DNA of 64,000 bases, from contig NZ_CP045496.1 in the NCBI RefSeq assembly GCF_015500075.1, positions 2,986,001 to 3,050,000 of the forward strand. The letters run 5' to 3'. Below are positions 17,027-25,953 of this stretch, in pieces. The number at the start of each line of letters is the position of its first letter. Position 1 is the stretch's first letter. This stretch comes from Mesorhizobium sp. INR15. Its GTDB lineage: Bacteria > Pseudomonadota > Alphaproteobacteria > Rhizobiales > Rhizobiaceae. The position numbers were made by a program, and so were the translations under genes. The notes beneath the pieces are model-generated. The model was not told where the DNA came from. It made no database searches and worked only from the letters and a program-made list of their open reading frames with translations.

Positions 17027-18235
17027 ATGGGAATCTGTCTGAAAGGAATGATGGCGGGCCTGGTGCTGTCGACCGCGCTGGAGGTCGGCAGCATGGGGGC
17101 GGCCAATGCCGCCGGCGACGAGATCGTCATCGGCGCGCCGATCTCCTTGACCGGCCCGCTGGCCGGTGACGGCAAGGAGCAGAAATGGGCCTATGAGCAG
17201 GCCGTGGCCGACATCAACAAGGCCGGCGGCATCATGGTCAAGTCGGCCGGCAAGAAGCTGCAAGTGCGCCTCGTGGTCGCCGACGATGAAAGCTCGGAAG
17301 GCAAGGTCGCCTCGGCGTTGGAAAACCTGATCAAGGTGCAGAAGGTGGATGCGCTGCTGTCGACCCATTCCGGGCCGATGAACATCGCCGGCGCCATCGT
17401 CGCCGAGAAGTACAAGAAGTTTTACATGATCACGACGGCCTTCCCATTCGAATGGCAGCCGTTGAAGCTGAAATATTCGGCCCTGTTCTTCTTCCATCCG
17501 GGCCCGGGCGCCGAAGTGCCGTTCGAGATCTGGGACAAGCTGCCGGCCAATGAGAAGCCGAAGAACCCGGCGCTGGTCTCCGAGGATTCGCCAGACGGCA
17601 AGGGCTTTGGCGGCGCCTTCGAGGCGGCGGCCAAGAAATACGGCTACACGTTCGCGGTCGATGATCCATGGGCGATCGGCGCCACCGATTATTCGGCTCT
17701 GATCACCAAGCTCAAGGCCGCCAATGTCGACGCCATGCTGGTGTTCGGCTCACCAGCCGACACGATCACGCTCTTGCGGCAGATGAAGGAGCTCGGCTTC
17801 AGCGTGCCATACCTGCATGGCTGGAAAGGCACCTGGACGGGTGAGTTCCATGAGGCGCTTGGGGCGGATTCGGACTATATCATGACCGACGGCTTCTGGT
17901 CGGCGAGCTACCCCTACAACGGCGCCAAGAGCCTCGGCGACCGCTACGAAGCCGAGTTCAAGAAGGACTCGGTGACGGTCGGCGCCTTCTACGCCAACGC
18001 ACAGGTCCTGGCGCAGGCGATCGAAAAGGCCGGCTCCACCGATGCCGATGCGCTGCATGACGCGATCTTCAACCAGGAGTTCAAGGACACGGTCGTCGGC
18101 GATCTCAAGTTCGACCAGACCGGCTTTGCCCTGATCCCCAGCGTCGCCACGCAATGGTGGCAAGGCAAGCACCAGCTGATCTTCCCGAATGGCACCTGGA
18201 CCTACAAGCCGGCGCCGGCCTGGGACAAGCGCTGA
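17027..18235 (+). CDS. ABC transporter substrate-binding protein, branched-chain amino acid (LivK) type
   Basis: A 402-residue periplasmic binding protein of the type I Leu/Ile/Val fold. It has a signal peptide (MGICLKGMMAGLVLSTALEVGSMGAANA) and then IVIGAPISLTGPLAGDGKEQ...AVADINKAGGI, the standard opening of the family. The C-terminal lobe includes GAFYANAQVLAQAIEKAGS. Start 17027 follows GGGAGGAGG. It opens the transporter set with the ATPases and permeases at 18484-21811. Such proteins bind amino acids, amides or aromatic acids, and the ligand cannot be read from sequence. A repeat array and two hairpins separate it from the ATPase gene. Confidence 0.9.
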   Translation: MGICLKGMMAGLVLSTALEVGSMGAANAAGDEIVIGAPISLTGPLAGDGKEQKWAYEQAVADINKAGGIMVKSAGKKLQVRLVVADDESSEGKVASALENLIKVQKVDALLSTHSGPMNIAGAIVAEKYKKFYMITTAFPFEWQPLKLKYSALFFFHPGPGAEVPFEIWDKLPANEKPKNPALVSEDSPDGKGFGGAFEAAAKKYGYTFAVDDPWAIGATDYSALITKLKAANVDAMLVFGSPADTITLLRQMKELGFSVPYLHGWKGTWTGEFHEALGADSDYIMTDGFWSASYPYNGAKSLGDRYEAEFKKDSVTVGAFYANAQVLAQAIEKAGSTDADALHDAIFNQEFKDTVVGDLKFDQTGFALIPSVATQWWQGKHQLIFPNGTWTYKPAPAWDKR

Positions 18236-18300
18236 CCAACTGGCGCTGACCGACTGGCGCTGACCGACTGGCGCTGATCAACTGGCGCTAAACGACGGGA
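18231..18300. repeat. 14-bp tandem repeat, four copies plus one degenerate
   Basis: Units of GCTGACCAACTGGC repeat at 18231, 18245, 18259 and 18273, with a degenerate fifth at 18287. The stop codon of the binding-protein gene lies in the first unit. Since 14 is not a multiple of three, the array could not be read through in one frame. A related GCTGATCAACCGGGC follows and forms one arm of the next hairpin. Confidence 0.9.
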
Positions 18301-18304
18301 CGCT

Positions 18305-18346
18305 GATCAACCGGGCATGGACGATTGGATCACTGCCCGGTTGATC
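18305..18346 (+). other. Intercistronic hairpin 1
   Basis: GATCAACCGGGCA (18305-18317) and TGCCCGGTTGATC (18334-18346) are perfect 13-bp inverted arms around a 16-nt loop, about 70 nt downstream of the binding-protein stop. No U-run follows. The position fits a structure that protects the 3' end of the binding-protein mRNA and lowers expression of the downstream membrane components. Confidence 0.7.
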
Positions 18347-18393
18347 GCGAACTGATCCAGACGCCCCCGACGCGAGGGGGTCGCGCAGGGGGG

Positions 18394-18429
18394 AGGCGGG
18401 TGCCTGATTGCGAAGCCGGGCACCCGCCT
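18394..18429 (+). other. Intercistronic hairpin 2
   Basis: AGGCGGGTGC (18394-18403) and GCACCCGCCT (18420-18429) form a 10-bp stem with a loop of 16 nt, the same loop length as hairpin 1. It lies 55 nt before the ATPase start. Confidence 0.6.
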
Positions 18430-18483
18430 GTCCATTGACCCGCCTGACCCCGCCCGTCTACTGACATGGAGAACGGAAACACG

Positions 18484-19924
<1,441 letters not shown>

Positions 19925-19926
19925 CC

Positions 19927-20823
19927 ATGACATTCAACATTCCGCCTCCAGATATCCTGCTGCAACTGTCGCTCAACGGCGCGCTGGGCGGCGCCATGTA
20001 CGGCGTTGCCGCCGTCGGCCTCAGCCTGATCTTCGGCACCATGCGGCTGATCTTCCTGGCGCAGGGCGCGATGATCATCCTCGCCGCCTATTTCGTTCGG
20101 GCTCTGTTCTACGGCCTTGGCATCGACCCGTTCCTGTCGCTGCTCATCGTCGTGCCGGTCGGGCTTGGCGTTGGCTGGCTGATGTACCAAGGCCTGTTCC
20201 GCAGGGCGGCAGCGGCAGAGGATCGAAACATCTCGCTGCTGATCGCGGTCGGCCTGATGTTCCTGATCCAGAACCTGATGACGGTGATCTGGGGCGGCAA
20301 CACCGCCGCCGTCGTCACCTCCTATACGGCAAGCGGTATCGAGATTCTCGGCGTGCGCACCTCGTTCACGCGCTCGATGGGCTTCCTGATCGCGCTTGCC
20401 GGCACCGGGCTGGTGGTGTTGTTCCTGCGCAAGACGCTGGTCGGCAAGGCGGTGCGCGCGGCTTCCGAGGACATGGAGGCGGCGACGCTGATGGGCATCA
20501 GCCCGCACCGCGTCAACGCCATTGCCTTTGCCATCGGCATAGCGCTGGCAGGGGCAGCCGGCGTGGCTGTGGCGACGACATTTCCGTTCAACCCCTTCGC
20601 CGGCTTCATCTTCAGCCTCAAGGCGCTGGTGGCGCTGGCGCTGGGCGGCATCGGCAATGTCGCCGGCGCGCTGGCCGGCGGCATCCTGCTCGGGCTGATC
20701 GAGGCCTATGTGCAGTATTTCATCTCGGGCGGCTGGACCAACGCCATCGCCTACGGCGTGTTCCTGGCCGTGCTGATGTTCAAGCCGGAAGGCCTGTTCA
20801 GCCGGCCCTACAAGAAGGCGTGA
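19927..20823 (+). CDS. ABC transporter permease, LivH type
   Basis: A 298-residue inner-membrane permease with about eight helices. It has the usual opening LQLSLNGALGGAMYGVAAVGLSLIFGTMRLIFLAQGAM and the cytoplasmic coupling loop RAASEDMEAATLMGISPHRVNAIAFAIGIALAGAAGV. The stretch FSLKALVALALGGIGNVAGALAGG near the end is family-typical. It starts 2 nt after the LivF-type stop. It forms the translocation channel with the LivM-type protein. Confidence 0.92.
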   Translation: MTFNIPPPDILLQLSLNGALGGAMYGVAAVGLSLIFGTMRLIFLAQGAMIILAAYFVRALFYGLGIDPFLSLLIVVPVGLGVGWLMYQGLFRRAAAAEDRNISLLIAVGLMFLIQNLMTVIWGGNTAAVVTSYTASGIEILGVRTSFTRSMGFLIALAGTGLVVLFLRKTLVGKAVRAASEDMEAATLMGISPHRVNAIAFAIGIALAGAAGVAVATTFPFNPFAGFIFSLKALVALALGGIGNVAGALAGGILLGLIEAYVQYFISGGWTNAIAYGVFLAVLMFKPEGLFSRPYKKA

Positions 20824-20827
20824 GGCC

Positions 20828-21811
20828 ATGTTGAAGCAAACCTGGCCGAAACAAATCTGGACGGGGGTCGCCGTCCTCGTCGTCGCCGCGCTGGTGCTGC
20901 TGCCGCTGCTGCCGGGGGCGATCGACTCCTATGCCTTTTCCTTCCTGTTCTTCGTCTTCATCTACGCCATCATGGCGCAGGGCTGGAATCTGGTGGCCGG
21001 TTTTGGCGGCCAGATCAGCCTCGGCAATCACGCCTTCTTCGGGCTCGGCGCCTATACGACCGCCATCCTGTGGAGCGGCAATTACCTCTGGGGCTCGCTC
21101 TACGAGGCCTATCCGCGCATCTATTATTTCGACCCGGTGACCATGGTGCTGGGCGGCCTGGTCGCGGCACTTGCCGCGATCATCATCGGCATGCCGCTTC
21201 TGTCCAAACTGCGCGGCGACTATTTCGCGCTGGGCACGCTGGGTTTCGGCGAGATCGTCAAGGTGATGTTCATCAATGGTGGCGACTTCACCGGCGGCGC
21301 CTTCGGCGTCGTCGCGCCGGCCAGCACGTTCGACACGCTGCTGCCGCACTATCTGGTCGGGCTGGGCCTGATGGTGGGCGTGGCGCTGGCCATCCGCTTG
21401 TTGATGCGCTCGCGCTATGGTCTGGCGCTGATCGCGGTACGCGACGACGAGATGGCGGCCTCGGCCAACGGCATCGACACGCTCAGGGTCAAGGTCGCCG
21501 CCTTCGCCGGAAGCGCCTTCATCGCCGGCATCGCCGGCAGCCTCTATACCTACTACCTCTTCCATGTCGGCCCCGACTCCGTGTTCGACCTCGACTGGAT
21601 GCTGCTGCCGCTGATGATGACCGTGGTGGGCGGCACCGGCACGCTGCTTGGGCCCATCCTCGGCGCCTTCGTCATGTACGCGGTGTTCGACCTCGCGCGC
21701 ATCGTGGTGCCGGATTACCACCCGGTGATCTCGGGCCTGACGATCATCCTGGCGATGCTGTTCCTGCCGAAGGGGCTGATGCGGAGTTTTGGCGGCAGGG
21801 TACGGGCGTGA
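20828..21811 (+). CDS. ABC transporter permease, LivM type
   Basis: A 327-residue polytopic permease. Family motifs are QGWNLVAGFGGQISLGNHAFFGLGAYTTAIL, LRGDYFALGTLGFGEIVKVMFIN and RDDEMAASANGIDTLRVKVAAFAGSAFIAGIAGSLY. It starts 4 nt after the LivH-type gene and completes a full Liv-type importer (SBP, two ATPases, two permeases). The import substrate is probably processed by the SDR/MoaF/NTF2 genes upstream. Confidence 0.92.
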   Translation: MLKQTWPKQIWTGVAVLVVAALVLLPLLPGAIDSYAFSFLFFVFIYAIMAQGWNLVAGFGGQISLGNHAFFGLGAYTTAILWSGNYLWGSLYEAYPRIYYFDPVTMVLGGLVAALAAIIIGMPLLSKLRGDYFALGTLGFGEIVKVMFINGGDFTGGAFGVVAPASTFDTLLPHYLVGLGLMVGVALAIRLLMRSRYGLALIAVRDDEMAASANGIDTLRVKVAAFAGSAFIAGIAGSLYTYYLFHVGPDSVFDLDWMLLPLMMTVVGGTGTLLGPILGAFVMYAVFDLARIVVPDYHPVISGLTIILAMLFLPKGLMRSFGGRVRA

Positions 21812-22306
21812 CACGGATTGGGCGGCACTCAATCAACGGATTGACGATGGCATTGAGTGTCCCAAGGAGGCCAGCCGCGTCGAAATGACCGCGGTTGGCC
21901 GCAAGAGATCCGTCTGCCCGGAAAGATAGCCGGCAAGCAGCCGCTCGTTCCCGATCAGTTTCCGCCACCCTGCATGTGTGGATTGAGCGCTCCTGTAAGC
22001 GGCCACTGACATAGATCGGCGCGATCCATGACAAATCTCAAGATCGGTCGAACAGGTCAGGTATTCAAGCGCTTGGTTAATGTTACTCCAATCGCAGGCC
22101 GAGGTGCGTATTGCGCCAAACAAGCCATGGATCGTGTAAGTAAATCTTACAATTAACAATTTGTTAACCAACTTGGACTGTTCGTCTTTTCCGGCTGCAA
22201 TCACGGCGGAGCATACATTGCAACTACGCCGCATACGTCACTTGTTAAGACCCCGCGTTGAACGTTTGCCAAGCCTGACGGTTATGCTACTTCTGGACTG
22301 GGGGAC
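21812..22306. other. Intergenic region upstream of the GGDEF-EAL gene
   Basis: No supported gene in these 495 bases. A minus-strand open frame (21833-22234) has no recognisable motif and atypical composition. The part around 22060-22200 is AT-rich for this genome and contains TAAGTAAATCTTA, a short dyad, so a promoter for the signalling cluster downstream may be here. I could not assign -35/-10 boxes with confidence. Confidence 0.5.
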
Positions 22307-24079
22307 GTGGATTCGCACCGCCTATGGAGGTGGCTATTGCATCAAGACGCATCAGGCGTCGACCCGGAGCGTGAGGGGTCTTCCCCAAGCGATGTTCCAC
22401 GTCTCGGCGAAGCGTTGCTCGCCGACCTTTTGGCACACACAACCGAGCTTCTGTCATTCTACGACCGCGAATTCTGCCTGACGCATTACGCGACCATGTT
22501 CAAAGGCGTGTACGGAGACGCGGTGACGCCGGGTGCCGCCGTTTGGGAGATCTACCCTGGTTTCCTCGATGCGAGGGTTCGCGACGAATTTCTTCGTGTG
22601 TTCCACGGTGGCGCGCCGGCAAGCATCGATTTGCCGCGATCATCGGGCGAAGCGCCGCGGTCCGTTTTCGTTTTCGCCTCCGCCAATGGTGTGGGAATCA
22701 TCGAAAAACGGGCGCGCGGTGAACGGAGCGTCGCCGAGGAGCAAGAGCATGTAACTCTGCTCCATCAGGCGACGCATGACGTGCTGACCGGCCTGCAGAA
22801 CCGGCGGCGATTTGGCGAGCGGCTGCAGCAAGCGCTGGCGGCCCTTGGCGAGCCAAAGCTGAAAGCCGCCCTGCTGCAGATCGACCTTGACGATTTCAAA
22901 GCGGTCAACGACACGCTCGGCCATGGAGCAGGCGATACGCTGCTTCAACTCGCGGCGGGTCGTATCCGCGACGCGCTGCGGGATGGCGAGTCCGCGTACC
23001 GGTATGCCGGCGATGAGTTCGCTGTCATTCAATTGGGAAAAGAGCAGCCAGCAGAGGCCGAGCGCCTCGCCGGATCGCTCATCGAAGCGTTCAAGCAACC
23101 GTTCATCATCAACGGCATCCCCGTCTTTGTCGGCTCGAGTATTGGAATTGCGTTCGGGCCGGAACACGGCACGGATGGCGAGCAGTTGATGAAAGCGGCT
23201 GACATTGCTCTCTACTCAGCCAAGACGGATGGACGCGGCTGCGCTCGGATATTCAACCGTTCGATGCTGCTGCTGCTCGAGCAGCGCGAGAATCTGAGGC
23301 GCAGCCTTCGAACCGCGCTGGAGCGCGGCGAGCTCTTTCTGGAGTATCAGCCCCTGATCCGGCCGCCCTCGTCGGTGATCGGTTTCGAGGCACTGCTGCG
23401 CTGGCGGCACGCCGAGATCGGCATCATTCCTCCCAGCGTGTTCATCCCGATCGCCGAAGCCGACGGCTTGATGGACGAGATTGGCCGATGGGTGCTCGAG
23501 GAAGCCTGCCGCCAGGCATTGACCTGGCCTTCCTCGCTGACAGTCGCGGTGAATCTGTCGCCGGCGCAGTTCCTGGGCAGCTCGCTGACGGACACGATTG
23601 CCCAGATCATCGACGCGGTTGGAATTCCTGCTGATCGGCTTGAGCTTGAGATCACCGAGACGGTTCTTCTTGAGAAGACGATCGACAACATCGATACATT
23701 AAACACGTTGAACGTACTGGGAATACGAATATCGCTTGATGATTTCGGAACGTACTATTCGTCGCTGAGCTACCTCAAGAACTTCCCGTTCGACACATTG
23801 AAGATCGACCAATACTTCATCACGGACCTGGAGACCGACCTCAAAAGCCAAACGATCGTGCGGTCAATCATCAATCTGGCGCATGGCCTGGGAATAAGCG
23901 TTACCGCCGAGGGGGTCGAGACGTCGGCGCAGGCACGGTGGCTGATCAAGGAGAATTGCGATTCCCTGCAAGGCAATTTCCTGGGGCGGCCACTCGGCGT
24001 CGAGGCAACCAATGATTTCATCGGGCGGTCCCCACTGAGGGTTGTGAGAGCGATGGAGGAATCAAATCGGGCGGTCTAG
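22307..24079 (+). CDS. GGDEF-EAL c-di-GMP turnover protein with N-terminal PAS-like region
   Basis: A 590-residue protein. Residues about 30-150 look like a PAS-type sensory region (LLAHTTELLSFYDREFCLTH, then VWEIYPGF). The GGDEF domain holds LDDFKAVNDTLGHGAGD and YRYAGDEF (AGDEF at 234-238), so it may be active. The I-site RxxD is RDGE, hence feedback inhibition may be weak. The EAL domain keeps EALLRW (361-366), NLSPAQF, ELEITE and LDDFGTYYSSLSYL, as in active phosphodiesterases. No membrane segments. The start is GTG at 22307 after GGGGG. It lies 150 nt before the partner-switching genes and may be their output. Confidence 0.9.
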   Translation: MDSHRLWRWLLHQDASGVDPEREGSSPSDVPRLGEALLADLLAHTTELLSFYDREFCLTHYATMFKGVYGDAVTPGAAVWEIYPGFLDARVRDEFLRVFHGGAPASIDLPRSSGEAPRSVFVFASANGVGIIEKRARGERSVAEEQEHVTLLHQATHDVLTGLQNRRRFGERLQQALAALGEPKLKAALLQIDLDDFKAVNDTLGHGAGDTLLQLAAGRIRDALRDGESAYRYAGDEFAVIQLGKEQPAEAERLAGSLIEAFKQPFIINGIPVFVGSSIGIAFGPEHGTDGEQLMKAADIALYSAKTDGRGCARIFNRSMLLLLEQRENLRRSLRTALERGELFLEYQPLIRPPSSVIGFEALLRWRHAEIGIIPPSVFIPIAEADGLMDEIGRWVLEEACRQALTWPSSLTVAVNLSPAQFLGSSLTDTIAQIIDAVGIPADRLELEITETVLLEKTIDNIDTLNTLNVLGIRISLDDFGTYYSSLSYLKNFPFDTLKIDQYFITDLETDLKSQTIVRSIINLAHGLGISVTAEGVETSAQARWLIKENCDSLQGNFLGRPLGVEATNDFIGRSPLRVVRAMEESNRAV

Positions 24080-24229
24080 CGCCTTGCACCCTTTGTTAAC
24101 GGTGAAGTCGAGATTAGCAGGGGCCATCGAGGCAGATACCGCGCAATCCTTTCAGTCCGTGCGAGACTGACTCATGACCGGGCGTGGTGAGATTTTCCGC
24201 CTCGGCGTTCATCGCCCTGCCAGGGCTCA

Positions 24230-24778
24230 ATGCTGATGGAACAAGGGAGCATGCCGATGGGACCTGTTCAACATGAACTGGCTGGCGAGCCGACTTTTGA
24301 ACCCACGATCCAGGTCGACATGGAGATCAAGGCTTTCGTCTCCGCCTGGAGACACTGCGATTACGTCTCGACATACATGGCCCGCATGATCAGTCAGAAC
24401 AGGTCGGACTCGGTCCGGCACTCAAATCTCTTTTCCTCGGCCTTGAACGAACTGCTGGAAGTCGCATTTCGTACGCGCCATGCCGGCGGCGACCTGGCAT
24501 GCAGGGTGTCTCGCCATGGCGCCACGGACAGGATCGAGCTGACATTCCCCTGCGTGCCGGGGGATCGCCAATTCTACCAGGAGGCCGTGTCGCAAGTCGC
24601 GGGATTCGAGGCCAGGGAGCGATACCTCAGCTCGGTGTCTGGTGATCTCGCGCCCAGCCGGGAGGTCGTGCTGCTGGAGCTTGCCGTCGACTACAACGCG
24701 ACTTTCAGGGTCGAGGAAGCAGCCGGTGATGCAATCAGGCTTGTCGTTGATCTTCCGCTTGAAGGCTTGCGAAATTGA
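24230..24778 (+). CDS. Degenerate HATPase-like (slr1658-type) regulator
   Basis: A 182-residue protein that by eye aligns with the kinase-like protein at 28319: both have an SWRHC/AWRHC segment followed by a helix and the motif RHSxxxxxxxNELxE (here RHSNLFSSALNELLEV, residues 63-77). The Asn that would end the N-box (NELIEN in the other) is Val here, and no GxGLG box follows, so ATP binding or kinase activity is doubtful. The start may be 24230 or 24257 (AGGGAG before the latter). Its stop overlaps the next start (TTGA), so it is coupled to the STAS-methyltransferase, presumably its binding partner. Confidence 0.7.
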   Translation: MLMEQGSMPMGPVQHELAGEPTFEPTIQVDMEIKAFVSAWRHCDYVSTYMARMISQNRSDSVRHSNLFSSALNELLEVAFRTRHAGGDLACRVSRHGATDRIELTFPCVPGDRQFYQEAVSQVAGFEARERYLSSVSGDLAPSREVVLLELAVDYNATFRVEEAAGDAIRLVVDLPLEGLRN

Positions 24779-25953
24779 GCCCTTATGACCTTCACCCGCG
24801 CTTCAAGGCGCAATACGACGCGAACAACCAGGAGTTCTCCATATCGGGAGTGGTCCGGCCGCAGACCGCCGATGATCTCGGGTCCAGCATAGCCTTGCTT
24901 CGCGATGCGATCGGTCGTGTGCGCGGCGTTCTTTACGTCAATGTCAGACGCCTGACGCAGATGAACAACGCCGCGTTTCATGCCTTTTCGAGGATCATCC
25001 TTGATGCCTGCCGTGCGCGGCCCGATCTCAAATTCGTCGTCATCACATCAAGCGTGGTGGGATGGACCTCGCGAAAATTCGGGCGCTTGAGCGGGATCGA
25101 ACCGAACATCACGGTCGAGGAGTATGACAGCGAATTCTATCCGGGGCAGGGCTTCCTGGAGGAGGGCGGGTTCGTTCCGATCCTGCGCACACAGACAAAG
25201 ATGACCTGGCGCCACGAGCGCGCGATCCTTCCGCGACATGGCATGCGGCCCGGGATCGTCATGGCCGACATCTGTTGCGGGATCGGTGATTTCGCCGTGC
25301 TCGTGCAAAAGGAGTTCCAGCCATCGCGGATCGTCGCTCTGGACCACTCCATGACAAGCCTCAGCTACGCCCGGCGCGTGATGCGGGAGTTCGATATCCG
25401 GGGCATCGAATATACCTATGGCGATGCGTCGGAGATGCTGCTCGACGAAGCCCAGTTCGACCTCGTCACCTGCCGGCATTCCCTGCAGATCTTCAATCGG
25501 CCTGAACTGATCCTCAAGGAACTCTACCGCATATGCAAGCCAGGCGGGCGGGTCTACATCACCAACGAGAAGAATTCGCATTGCCTCGGCGAGCCGCGCT
25601 CCGAAAGCATCAACTGGACCTATAACGAGGTGGCGAAGCTGTTCGCGCATTTCGAGATGGACGTCGAGCTTGGACCCAAGAGCAGGCGATACCTGCTTGA
25701 AGCCGGCTTCGAGGATATACGTGTCGAGTCCTTCATGGTCACCAACCTGGACGGCGACCCGCAGGACTTCGCCGATGTCATTGAAGCCTGGTCTGATGTC
25801 TATGCGGGCGAGATGGCGGCCAGACGCGGTGACGGACCGGAATTCGTCGAACGGTTCCGGCAGGGCTTCCAGGACCACATTTTCGCGGCACTTCACCCCA
25901 AGGGCTATGCCGGTTGGCCAATCTGGGTCGCATCGGGGCGGCGGCCGCAATGA
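24775..25953 (+). CDS. STAS (slr1659-type)-methyltransferase fusion protein
   Basis: A 392-residue two-domain protein. Residues about 1-120 align by eye with the STAS-like protein at 30383: LYVNVRRLTQMNNAAFHAFS against ITLDLKNLQFLNSSGINLLA, with a shared Trp-x-Ser downstream. The phosphorylatable Ser pair is replaced by Asn65-Ala66. Residues about 155-280 form a class I SAM methyltransferase (MADICCGIGDFAVLV, VALDHSMTSLSYARRVM, FDLVTCRHSLQIF, CKPGGRVYI). The start is TTG overlapping the previous stop; the end overlaps the phosphatase ATG (ATGA). This may be methylation controlled by partner binding. The acceptor is unknown, and the domain combination is not one I know. Confidence 0.8.
   Translation: MSPYDLHPRFKAQYDANNQEFSISGVVRPQTADDLGSSIALLRDAIGRVRGVLYVNVRRLTQMNNAAFHAFSRIILDACRARPDLKFVVITSSVVGWTSRKFGRLSGIEPNITVEEYDSEFYPGQGFLEEGGFVPILRTQTKMTWRHERAILPRHGMRPGIVMADICCGIGDFAVLVQKEFQPSRIVALDHSMTSLSYARRVMREFDIRGIEYTYGDASEMLLDEAQFDLVTCRHSLQIFNRPELILKELYRICKPGGRVYITNEKNSHCLGEPRSESINWTYNEVAKLFAHFEMDVELGPKSRRYLLEAGFEDIRVESFMVTNLDGDPQDFADVIEAWSDVYAGEMAARRGDGPEFVERFRQGFQDHIFAALHPKGYAGWPIWVASGRRPQ

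Noticed and set aside
4173..18300. Tandem repeats at 4173-4247 and 18231-18300 as possible CRISPR arrays
   Set aside because: The units are contiguous without spacers, too short, and no cas genes are present.
21833..22234. Minus-strand 133-codon frame between the transporter and the GGDEF-EAL gene
   Set aside because: There is no ribosome site, motif or coding-like composition.
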